Program-made: the position numbers and the translations under genes
Assembly (NCBI GenBank): GCA_012523535.1
Contig: JAAYII010000387.1
Location: 1 to 6,550 of the forward strand
DNA length: 6,550 bases
Reading direction: 5' to 3'
Source: Peptococcaceae bacterium
Lineage (GTDB): Bacteria > Bacillota > Desulfitobacteriia > Desulfitobacteriales > Syntrophobotulaceae
In this document: positions 1-5,232 of the stretch, in pieces
Position numbering within the stretch: position 1 is the first letter of the stretch
Layout: each line of letters begins with the position of its first letter
The notes under the pieces: generated by a model
Seen by the model: the letters and a program-made list of their open reading frames with translations, nothing else
Told to the model about the DNA's origin: nothing
The model's database searches: none

Positions 1-256
1 CATAAATAATTTTTTTGCCCGATTTTAATACAACATATGTTTTTCCCACGGAGTCAACTTCCAAGTCCTGAATATAACCCGGGTAAGCCATCATTAAGCA
101 TAAAATATCCCTTTTCAAGGTGGTTTGATATATCGGATCATCTGATTTGACGGCGGCATTTACGGCCAAATTGTATTTTGCCTGCCCATAGAGGCTTAAG
201 ACGGCAGCTAAAAGGACTGAAACCAAGAGAAATATAATTTTTTTTCTTAGTTTCAC
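1..256 (-). CDS. Exported protein of unknown function, N-terminal part (truncated by window edge)
   Basis: This frame stays open for 85 codons from a GTG at 256 to the window edge, so only the N-terminus is visible. A GAGAGGA ribosome site lies about ten bases upstream. An in-frame TTG directly before the GTG is an alternative start, and a TGA lies just above both. The product begins with a classic export signal: basic residues KLRKK, then a hydrophobic stretch at about residues 7-23, then a possible signal peptidase region near GQA (24-26). The visible mature part contains AYPGYIQDLEVD and VVLKSGKKIIY. These resemble, from memory, N-terminal regions of clostridial exported proteins that end in an M15-type D-Ala-D-Ala carboxypeptidase-like domain, but that domain would lie outside the window. 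It is downstream of ku on the same strand with its own likely promoter. The coding call is firm; the function is not established. Confidence 0.75.
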   Translation of the reverse strand, partial: MKLRKKIIFLLVSVLLAAVLSLYGQAKYNLAVNAAVKSDDPIYQTTLKRDILCLMMAYPGYIQDLEVDSVGKTYVVLKSGKKIIY

Positions 257-365
257 CAAAATTCATTCCTCTCGCTTTGCTTAGCCTTAATTTTTTATCT
301 TGATTAGAAGCCCTTATTCCAAATTTATGGGCCTGGTTTAAAAAATATTTTAAAATTATTAATTC

Positions 366-394
366 CTTATAAAAAATTCAAAAAAATTGTTTAA
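366..394 (-). promoter_or_regulatory. Possible sigma-A promoter for the exported-protein gene
   Basis: On the minus strand, TATAAG (371 to 366) matches five of six -10 consensus bases. It sits 17 bases from TTAAAC (394 to 389), a weak -35. Transcription would start near 359, about 100 bases before the GTG start. The surrounding 257-437 gap is very AT-rich, which makes chance matches easy. I see no convincing terminator for ku in this gap; an A8 run at 413-420 (T-run on the transcript) lacks a good stem. Confidence 0.35.
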
Positions 395-437
395 CTTCAA
401 TGCCATTAAATACAAAAAAAATACAAGCCTCTAAAAA

Positions 438-1271
438 CTATACAATTGAAGGTTGTTTGGTTTTTTCTCCGTCTTTGTTCTTCGTTTTTCCTGCTTTGTT
501 TTTCTTTGTTACTTTCAGGCTGGCTTGCAGAGCTTCCATTAGATCGATAACATTTTTTGGTGGTATGTTCGGGGCGACTTTTACTTCTTGTCCGGCTTTT
601 TTTTTATTGATAATATCTTGCAAAGCTTCTCGATAGTCATCTTTATATTTTTGAGGTTCAAAAGGTGCCGAGAGATTGTCTATAAGTTTGGTCGCGATCT
701 CGAGCTCTTTTTCATTAATTTTTGTTTCTTCGGGCAGCCCCGGTATTTGACTGATAGGCCGGACTTCGTCAGGATAGAAAAGGGTTTCTAAAACCAGGAC
801 ATTCTTATACACTCTCAAAACAGCCAGGGTCTGCTTGGTACGGATAGTAACTTTTGCTATGGCAATTTTTCCGGTATCATTCATGGCTTGTCTTAAAAGG
901 TTATAAGCTCTGCCGCCTGTATCTTGGGGAGCAAGATAATAAGTTTTATCAAAATAAATGGGATCAATTTCCGAGAGGTTCACAAAATCAAGAATAGAAA
1001 TGGTTTGGTCATCAATTTCGGATTTCGCTGCGGCAAAATCTTTTTCGTCGATGATTATAAAATGACCGAGTTCATACTCATATCCACGGACAATTTCCGC
1101 CTCGCTGATTTCTTTATTACAGGTGGGGCATGTTTTTTTATATTGTAGGGGAGTATGGCATTCTTTATGGAGGTAGCGGAATCGGATATCTTTTTCCTCT
1201 GTGGCAGCGAACATTTTTATGGGTATATTTACTAAGCCAAAGCTGATTGATCCTTTCCACATAGTATGCAT
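438..1271 (-). CDS. ku: Non-homologous end-joining protein Ku
   Basis: This 277-residue protein is bacterial Ku, the homodimeric ring that binds double-strand DNA ends and recruits LigD in non-homologous end joining. The N-terminus MWKGSISFGLVNIPIK and the later IVRGYEYELGHFIIIDEKDF (61-79) are hallmarks of the family. The Ku core fills about residues 1-250, with VIDLMEALQASL at 241-252 near its end. A lysine-rich tail (256-272) follows, as in other bacterial Ku proteins where basic tails help bind DNA. Residues 35-51 carry H35, C38, H39, C48 and C51, a possible metal site. The start is supported by AAGGAGGA eight bases before the ATG at 1271. Length is normal (family about 260-300). No ligD is in the window. 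It lies downstream of cysE but beyond a terminator-like hairpin, so it probably has its own promoter. Confidence 0.95.
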   Translation of the reverse strand: MHTMWKGSISFGLVNIPIKMFAATEEKDIRFRYLHKECHTPLQYKKTCPTCNKEISEAEIVRGYEYELGHFIIIDEKDFAAAKSEIDDQTISILDFVNLSEIDPIYFDKTYYLAPQDTGGRAYNLLRQAMNDTGKIAIAKVTIRTKQTLAVLRVYKNVLVLETLFYPDEVRPISQIPGLPEETKINEKELEIATKLIDNLSAPFEPQKYKDDYREALQDIINKKKAGQEVKVAPNIPPKNVIDLMEALQASLKVTKKNKAGKTKNKDGEKTKQPSIV

Positions 1272-1306
1272 TTTTTTGTCCTCCTTAAAAAGAAAACTAC
1301 GGTTTA

Positions 1307-1335
1307 TTGTTTGTAGGAGCTTGTTACTTAATGCA
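1307..1335 (-). promoter_or_regulatory. Speculative sigma-G-like promoter for ku
   Basis: Between the hairpin at 1349-1385 and the ku start there is no good sigma-A promoter. On the minus strand TGCATT (1335 to 1330) and CAAACAA (1313 to 1307) match the forespore sigma-G elements (TGMATA and CATACTA) at about five positions each. The spacing is 16, one base shorter than usual. This is a weak match in an AT-rich region, offered because ku is a sigma-G gene in Bacillus subtilis. Confidence 0.2.
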
Positions 1336-1348
1336 TTGCGCTTAATAT

Positions 1349-1385
1349 AAAAAAAGAACCGGCTTTCTATGTTTGAGCCAAGTTC
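1349..1385 (-). terminator. Rho-independent terminator downstream of cysE (or ku leader attenuator)
   Basis: Read on the minus strand, GAAC (1385-1382) pairs with GTTC (1359-1356) and GGCT (1379-1376, as GGCT on that strand) pairs with AGCC (1364-1361). The two stems are separated by a small AA/C internal loop, with an 11-base terminal loop. Seven T residues (1355 to 1349) follow directly, the normal intrinsic terminator arrangement. The opposite strand has no T-run, so it works in one direction. It lies about 125 bases after the cysE stop and 80 bases before ku. It therefore either ends cysE transcription or attenuates read-through into ku. Confidence 0.7.
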
Positions 1386-1447
1386 AAAAATATTTTTAAG
1401 TTGCTATGAAGAAATTTAAATGTCAACCAAATGGGTAGCAGATTTAC

Positions 1448-1453
1448 ATTATA
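1448..1453 (-). promoter_or_regulatory. Isolated -10-like TATAAT between cysE and ku
   Basis: A perfect TATAAT lies on the minus strand at 1453 to 1448, without a good -35 at 16-18 bases. A perfect TTGACA also lies on the minus strand at 1426 to 1421, but without a good -10. Either could drive a ku transcript, but that transcript would first pass through the hairpin at 1349-1385. Both may be chance matches. Confidence 0.2.
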
Positions 1454-1509
1454 TGACCTGAGAACATGGAGAAAATGAGTTAATTTAAATAGACTAAAAT
1501 AAATTTAAC

Positions 1510-2160
1510 TTATTTATTATTCCCTTTTAATTTTTCTATTTCTTCTTCCAGTTTGCTTATCCTAGCGTTAAGATCATTAATAATATCAGCCATTGGGTCG
1601 GATAGTTTATTGTGCTCCAGGTCAATGCCGGTAGTGGGATCGCGGCGTACTTTGACTCTGCCGGGAATACCGACTACCGTGCAATTCGGCGGGACATCCT
1701 GCAGCACTACCGAACCTGCACCGATTTTGGAATTATCACCGATGACTATAGCCCCGAGTACTTGGGCATCGGTACTGATCACCACGTTGTTACCGATAGT
1801 AGGATGCCTTTTTCCTTTTTCTTTGCCTGTGCCGCCTAGGGTTACTCCCTGATAAATGGTAACATCATCGCCAATTTCAGCAGTTTCACCAATAACCGTA
1901 CCATGGCCGTGGTCGATAAATACCCGGCGACCAATTACCGCTCCGGGGTGAATTTCTATCCCGGTTAAGAATCTATTAATATGAGAAATAAACCTGGCCA
2001 AAACATAACGTTTTTTCCGGTATAGAAAGTGGGCTACGCGGTGCATAATAATACAATGCAGGCCGGGGTAGCACAAGAGGACTTCCAAAGTGCTCTTGGC
2101 TGCAGGATCACGTTCAAAAACAGTTCTTATATCTTCTTTGATAGTTTTAAAAAAACCCAT
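1510..2160 (-). CDS. cysE: Serine O-acetyltransferase
   Basis: CysE transfers acetyl from acetyl-CoA to L-serine, giving O-acetylserine, the acceptor for sulfide in cysteine synthesis. From Met at 2160 the product has 216 residues, the short form typical of Firmicutes. A helical N-terminus contains the conserved DPAAKS (18-23). A left-handed beta-helix of hexapeptide repeats follows, with HPGAVIG (71-77), IDHGHGTVIGETAEIGDD (82-99, including the catalytic Asp-His region D83/H84) and GVTLGGTGK (105-113). A charged C-terminal helix (about 190-212, ISKLEEEIEKL) is likely coiled coil. The frame extends 11 codons further to 2193, but that ATG has no ribosome site and sits at the edge of a TATAAT. 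The Met at 2160 has GGTGAT six bases upstream and matches the family start. No T-box or other cysteine riboswitch-like leader was seen. Confidence 0.95.
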   Translation of the reverse strand: MGFFKTIKEDIRTVFERDPAAKSTLEVLLCYPGLHCIIMHRVAHFLYRKKRYVLARFISHINRFLTGIEIHPGAVIGRRVFIDHGHGTVIGETAEIGDDVTIYQGVTLGGTGKEKGKRHPTIGNNVVISTDAQVLGAIVIGDNSKIGAGSVVLQDVPPNCTVVGIPGRVKVRRDPTTGIDLEHNKLSDPMADIINDLNARISKLEEEIEKLKGNNK

Positions 2161-2194
2161 AGTCTTATCACCATTAAGTGATCTTTTTATCATT

Positions 2195-2223
2195 ATTATA
2201 TGCTTTTTTTAAAATTGAATAAA
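2195..2223 (-). promoter_or_regulatory. Likely cysE promoter
   Basis: A perfect TATAAT (2200 to 2195, minus strand) lies 17 bases from TTTATT (2223 to 2218), a weak -35. The start point would be near 2188, giving a leader of under 30 bases to the Met at 2160 and excluding the upstream ATG at 2193. A second perfect TATAAT on the same strand (2275 to 2270) also lacks a good -35 and could be an alternative start site. Confidence 0.45.
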
Positions 2224-2310
2224 GTTAATAGCTTTGGATGACAAGATAAAGATAAAGATGTTTTATAGAATTATACAACATATCCTGACTTTAATAAAAC
2301 TGGACTAAGT

Positions 2311-2339
2311 AAAAAGTAGAGGACTGGCGTCCTCTACTT
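2311..2339 (-). terminator. Rho-independent terminator of the SASP gene
   Basis: AAGTAGAGGAC (2314-2324) and GTCCTCTACTT (2329-2339) form a perfect 11-base-pair stem around a four-base loop. On the minus strand the stem runs into TTTTT (2315 to 2311). It begins nine bases after the SASP stop codon at 2348-2350, so it insulates cysE from the spore gene. Confidence 0.9.
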
Positions 2340-2347
2340 GAATTGAT

Positions 2348-2632
2348 TTATAATAGGCTGCCGGAATTTTTCATTTGGTTTTCAGCATATTCTATCATTT
2401 TTCTGACCATATTGCCGCCTATTTTCCCACCAATGCGGCCGCCGATCCTGCCGGCATCTCTTGAAATTAAGTCACCGTTATATCCAGCCTTTAAAGGAAT
2501 ACCGAGTTCCTGAGCTACTTCAAACTTGGCATTATTAAGAAAATTAGCATAATCTTGGGGACCGCTGTTAATATAACCTAACTCTTTGGATACTTCATAT
2601 TTCAGCTGATCCAATACAGAGTTTTTGCCCAT
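2348..2632 (-). CDS. Small acid-soluble spore protein, alpha/beta type
   Basis: Alpha/beta-type SASPs coat DNA in the dormant forespore, change its conformation and protect it from UV, heat and depurination. They are degraded by the protease GPR at germination. The 94-residue product has the family core: AKFEVAQELGIPLKAGYNGDL (35-55) with the GPR-type site around EVAQELG, then a Gly-rich turn, then MVRKMIEYAENQM (75-87). It is longer than typical (60-75 residues) because of an N-terminal segment carrying a second site-like motif, KYEVSKELG (11-19). The Gly turn is expanded to three IGG units (GRIGGRIGGKIGG, 61-73). The start is supported by GAGGTGAT about seven bases upstream. It is monocistronic, with a terminator directly behind it and a possible sigma-G promoter in front. 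The family call is secure; the individual ssp name is not assignable. Confidence 0.93.
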   Translation of the reverse strand: MGKNSVLDQLKYEVSKELGYINSGPQDYANFLNNAKFEVAQELGIPLKAGYNGDLISRDAGRIGGRIGGKIGGNMVRKMIEYAENQMKNSGSLL

Positions 2633-2664
2633 TCTTTTATCACCTCGTTATTTTTTTGCTCTAT

Positions 2665-2694
2665 TAGTTTTTGCTTTTTTACGCGGTAAATACA
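2665..2694 (-). promoter_or_regulatory. Possible sigma-G promoter of the SASP gene
   Basis: On the minus strand TGTATT (2694 to 2689) and AAAACTA (2671 to 2665) are separated by 17 bases. They match most positions of the forespore sigma-G consensus (TGMATA and CATACTA). The start point would be about 25 bases before the SASP ATG, a sensible leader length. The assignment leans on SASP genes being sigma-G regulated in known spore-formers. Confidence 0.35.
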
Positions 2695-2791
2695 TTGAAA
2701 AAATAATTTATTTTCGAACTTGTTGGAAAATTACCATAAAAAGGATATATGGAATAAAATATAAAAAACAGAAAAAAGTTAAAATTACAGA

Positions 2792-2820
2792 TTATAGTGG
2801 GAATAATCAACAAGTATAAT
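2792..2820 (+). promoter_or_regulatory. Possible promoter of the NlpC/P60 gene
   Basis: A perfect TATAAT (2815-2820) lies 17 bases after TTATAG (2792-2797), a poor -35. The start would be near 2827, with a leader of about 50 bases that includes the ribosome site at 2864-2870. The gap 2633-2879 is the divergent control region for the two arms. Apart from these promoter candidates I see no clear operator or conserved RNA in it. Confidence 0.35.
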
Positions 2821-2879
2821 CCATTTAGGCCGAGCATAAAGAATAATAAGGTGATAAATCTGGAAAGGAGATCTCATTG

Positions 2880-3542
2880 ATGCAGGCATCTCTTACAATT
2901 GGGGAATCTAGGCAACGTACTATGGTTCCCAAACAAGTGATTGGCTTGACCGCGATTCTCTTGACAGGTGCCACCATAATTCCCGTTAATATCGGAGGAG
3001 AAACTCAAAGGACAGCCGAATTCGCTGAAGTGGTGCCGGTAACCAGCTCTATTACCGAATTAACTCAGGAAAATACTGTTAACTTAAAAATAATGGAACA
3101 GAGAAGCGGTACCGAGGTATTGCCACCGGCCAATGTATGTACGCTTTCCATGATTGATGATAAAATAGAAAAGATGAAGTTGAGAAATGAAATAGTATCT
3201 TCTGTTTTAACCTGGGAAGGTATAAAATACAAGTGGGGAGGTCAGTCCAGAGCAGGAGTGGATTGTTCCGGGCTCGTGCAACTGGTCTATGGAGAATCGG
3301 GGCTGAAGCTGCCTCGGACTTCATATGAGCAGTTCAGGGTGGGGGTGGGTATTCCGCGCTCCAAGTTAGAACCGGGAGATTTAGTGTTCTTTAATACAAA
3401 TGGTGCAGGTGCCAGCCATGTCGGTATATACTTGGGAGACGGACAATTCATCTCAGCAACTAAAAATTGTGTTGAAATCCAGTCCCTTGACCAGCCCTAC
3501 TGGAATAAGACTTACCGGGGAAGCAGGAGAGTAATAGTATAA
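2880..3542 (+). CDS. Exported NlpC/P60-family cell-wall peptidase
   Basis: This 220-residue protein ends in an NlpC/P60 papain-like domain (about 101-220), a family that cleaves peptidoglycan stem peptides, often next to D-Glu. The catalytic Cys is C129 in VDCSGLVQLVYGESG, preceded by the usual YKWGG. The catalytic His is H180 in ASHVGIYLGDGQFISA. The third polar position, often His or Asn twelve residues after the His, is Ser192 here. Residues 19-37 are hydrophobic and follow a basic N-terminus (R11, R13, K18), which suggests a signal peptide or membrane anchor. Residues 38-100 are a linker with no recognisable SH3 or LysM repeat. AAAGGAG lies nine bases before the ATG at 2880; a TTG directly before it at 2877 is a possible start. 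It is first on the plus arm. The role could be vegetative wall turnover, sporulation or germination; the sequence does not say. Confidence 0.9.
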   Translation: MQASLTIGESRQRTMVPKQVIGLTAILLTGATIIPVNIGGETQRTAEFAEVVPVTSSITELTQENTVNLKIMEQRSGTEVLPPANVCTLSMIDDKIEKMKLRNEIVSSVLTWEGIKYKWGGQSRAGVDCSGLVQLVYGESGLKLPRTSYEQFRVGVGIPRSKLEPGDLVFFNTNGAGASHVGIYLGDGQFISATKNCVEIQSLDQPYWNKTYRGSRRVIV

Positions 3543-3566
3543 TTACCGTCAGGAGTAACTTGAAAA

Positions 3567-3620
3567 ATGAAAGCCTCTTGTCCTGAAGGGATAAGGGGTT
3601 TCTTAGCATTTAATCCATAA
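3567..3620 (+). CDS. Possible 17-residue leader peptide upstream of the SerA-like gene
   Basis: A short ORF, MKASCPEGIRGFLAFNP, starts at an ATG 11 bases after AGGAG (3551-3555). It ends in a TAA whose last two bases are the first two of the AAGGAGG ribosome site (3619-3625) of the SerA-like gene. Nearly all of it lies inside the hairpin at 3569-3602, so translating ribosomes would melt that hairpin. There is no run of one codon as in classical amino-acid attenuators (one Ser, one Cys). It may be chance; its position is the only argument for it. Confidence 0.25.
   Translation: MKASCPEGIRGFLAFNP
3569..3602 (+). promoter_or_regulatory. Strong hairpin between the NlpC/P60 and SerA-like genes
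   Basis: Arms 3569-3583 and 3588-3602 pair at 14 of 15 positions (two of them G-U, one G-G mismatch) around a TGAA loop. On the plus strand the stem is followed only by TTAGCATTT, a poor U-tract, so it is at best a weak terminator. On the minus strand it is followed by ATTTTTC. It begins 26 bases after the NlpC/P60 stop. It could be a leaky terminator, an RNA-stability element or a leader element for the SerA-like gene, for which I found no separate promoter nearby. Confidence 0.5.
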
Positions 3621-3625
3621 GGAGG
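3619..3625 (+). promoter_or_regulatory. Ribosome site of the SerA-like gene with unusually long spacing
   Basis: AAGGAGG is a near-perfect Shine-Dalgarno sequence, but 15 bases separate it from the ATG at 3641; 5 to 10 is usual. An in-frame TAA at 3632-3634 rules out any start between them. The next Met is far inside the conserved domain, so the ATG at 3641 is nevertheless the correct start. Confidence 0.6.
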
Positions 3626-3640
3626 CCGGGTTAATAAAAG

Positions 3641-5221
3641 ATGAAGATCCTTGTAGATGGTAAAATAGATCAAGCAGGTATCAATTTGCTGAAAGCGGAA
3701 CACCTTGTCGATACATATCAATCTCTTACCCAAGAGGAATTGATAAATATTATAGCGCAGTATGATGCCCTGATTGTCAGAGGGGATGTTGTGATAAGCA
3801 AGGATGTCATAGAAGCCGGCGTAAACCTTAAAGTTATCGGTCGAGCCGGCCTTGAAGTTGATCATATTGATATTCAAGCCGCCACCCAAAAAGGAATTAT
3901 AGTATTAAATGCACCTCAGGGTAGCAGTGCCTCTGCCATCGAGTATACCTTGGGTATGATGTTGGCTCTAAGTCGTAATATTCCACAGGCATATTTATCT
4001 TTAAAAGAGGGGAATTGGGACCGTTATAAGTTTATTGGTTCGGAGATTAAAGACAAGGTATTGGGAATCGTTGGCTTAGGGAGAATTGGCGCAGGTGTGG
4101 CTCAAAGAGCATTGGCTTTTAAAATGCAGGTGTTAGCCTATGATCCCTTTGTTAGTGAAAGCAAGGCCAAAGAGTTGGGAGTTAGCCTAGTGAGCTTGGC
4201 TGAGCTTTTATCTAAAGCAGATTATATTACTTTGCATCTTCCGGCCACGGTTGACACCAGAAAAATGTTCAACAAAGAAGCCTTTGCCAGAATGAAAAAG
4301 GGAGTAAAATTGATTAATTGTGCTCATGCCGAGATTTTGGATTATGAAGCTCTTATTTGGGCTTTACAGGAGGGAATAGTATCCGGGTCCGCCCTTGATG
4401 CTTGGGATAAATTGGACAAGCATTACACTACTTTACTCTCCATGCCCAATGTTATTTGTACTCCCCGCCTTGCTTTTAAAACCCAAGAAGCCGAGGCTGA
4501 AGTGGCGATTAGTGTTGCTAAAGGGGTGTTAGCTGCCTTAAAATCGGAGCCCGTTGCTACTTCACTAAATATTCCGCCGATTTCCAAAGAAATGATGGAA
4601 AAAATTAAACCTTATTTGCTTCTTATGGAAAAGATGGGGATCCTGGTTGTCCATCTGACAGAAGGAAGGATAAAGAACATCGAAGTCAAATATAACGGCG
4701 GGATCAGCATGGCGGATACAAAAATGCTTACCTTGGGAGTTCTTAAAGCGGTGCTCAATTCAGTTTTCAACGAGGATATAAATCTGGTAAATGCCCCTGA
4801 AGTTGCCAAAGCAAAAGGAATTGTAGTCAAAGAAGTAAAAAGCAAAGAAGCTGTTAATTTTGTAGATTTGATTACGGTTACCGTTGGAACCGATAAAGGC
4901 GAACATAAGGTTGCAGGTACACTATTTAGTAAGACTCAGGGAAGAATAGTGGAGATAGACAATTTCCGGGTAGATATAGATCCCACTGGATGGCTGCTAC
5001 TTGTCTCTCATGAAGATATCCCTGGGATAGCGGGAAAAATTGGCACTGTTTTAGGAGAAAACAGGATAAACATAACCGGAATGCAAATTGTCAGAGCGGC
5101 GACTGAAGATGATTTTGCGATTATAGTTAATATACGCACCGATATTGAAGATAGACTGATGGATAAACTAAGGGCATCAGACGGCATCCTGAGTATTAAA
5201 AAAGTGTGTTTTGATGGATAG
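3641..5221 (+). CDS. D-3-phosphoglycerate dehydrogenase homologue (SerA-like) lacking catalytic residues
   Basis: The 526-residue product has the length and domain order of long-form SerA, which oxidises 3-phosphoglycerate in the first step of serine synthesis. It has a split substrate domain (about 1-98 and 285-310), a Rossmann NAD domain (99-284) with GLGRIG (145-150) and D168 after the second strand, an intervening domain (about 315-445) and a C-terminal ACT domain (452-526) with HEDIPG (457-462) and N477. The active site is altered: the Arg of CARGG is His229 (NCAHAE), the Glu of DVFEKEP is Leu258 (DAWDKLD), and the His of TPHLG is Arg276 (TPRLAF). The loops RAGVGVDN and VRS also read RAGLEVDH and VRG. 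The reading frame is intact and the folds look conserved, so this is not a decaying gene. It is likely a non-dehydrogenase paralogue, perhaps a serine- or nucleotide-sensing regulator. It starts the probable operon with the endonuclease IV-like gene and dprA. Confidence 0.9.
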   Translation: MKILVDGKIDQAGINLLKAEHLVDTYQSLTQEELINIIAQYDALIVRGDVVISKDVIEAGVNLKVIGRAGLEVDHIDIQAATQKGIIVLNAPQGSSASAIEYTLGMMLALSRNIPQAYLSLKEGNWDRYKFIGSEIKDKVLGIVGLGRIGAGVAQRALAFKMQVLAYDPFVSESKAKELGVSLVSLAELLSKADYITLHLPATVDTRKMFNKEAFARMKKGVKLINCAHAEILDYEALIWALQEGIVSGSALDAWDKLDKHYTTLLSMPNVICTPRLAFKTQEAEAEVAISVAKGVLAALKSEPVATSLNIPPISKEMMEKIKPYLLLMEKMGILVVHLTEGRIKNIEVKYNGGISMADTKMLTLGVLKAVLNSVFNEDINLVNAPEVAKAKGIVVKEVKSKEAVNFVDLITVTVGTDKGEHKVAGTLFSKTQGRIVEIDNFRVDIDPTGWLLLVSHEDIPGIAGKIGTVLGENRINITGMQIVRAATEDDFAIIVNIRTDIEDRLMDKLRASDGILSIKKVCFDG

Positions 5222-5232
5222 GAGGAAATGTT

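Noticed and set aside
309..331. GCCC...GGGC inverted repeat as a ku terminator
   Set aside because: Only four contiguous pairs with mismatches beyond them and no following T-run on the minus strand.
400..1148. Plus-strand open frames at 400-636, 588-791 and 924-1148
   Set aside because: They lie antisense to ku, have no family-like sequence and are rich in Phe/Ile, as expected from the complement of lysine-rich codons.
1478..1510. AT-rich inverted repeat just after the cysE stop
   Set aside because: Nine-base arms with a mismatch, almost all A-T pairs and a loop of about 15 bases; unlikely to be stable, and a better terminator exists at 1349-1385.
2161..2193. Upstream ATG extending CysE by 11 residues
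   Set aside because: No Shine-Dalgarno precedes it, a TATAAT lies directly before it, and CysE proteins normally begin at the downstream Met, which has GGTGAT in place.
2161..2310. T-box or cysteine riboswitch upstream of cysE
   Set aside because: The minus-strand leader has no T-box core sequence (GGGTGG...), no antiterminator/terminator pair before the start codon, and is short and AT-rich.
2625..2819. 64-codon plus-strand open frame across the SASP start and the divergent gap
   Set aside because: It overlaps the SASP start antisense, is Lys/Ile/Tyr-rich low-complexity, has no ribosome site and shows no recognisable motif; AT-rich intergenic DNA explains it.
3512..3889. 125-codon minus-strand open frame over the SerA-like start
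   Set aside because: It is antisense to the NlpC/P60 end, the leader region and conserved SerA codons, with no ribosome site or family resemblance.
3641..5221. SerA-like gene as a decaying pseudogene
   Set aside because: The frame is intact over 526 codons with conserved NAD-binding and ACT motifs; substitutions are confined to catalytic and substrate-contact sites rather than spread as random decay.
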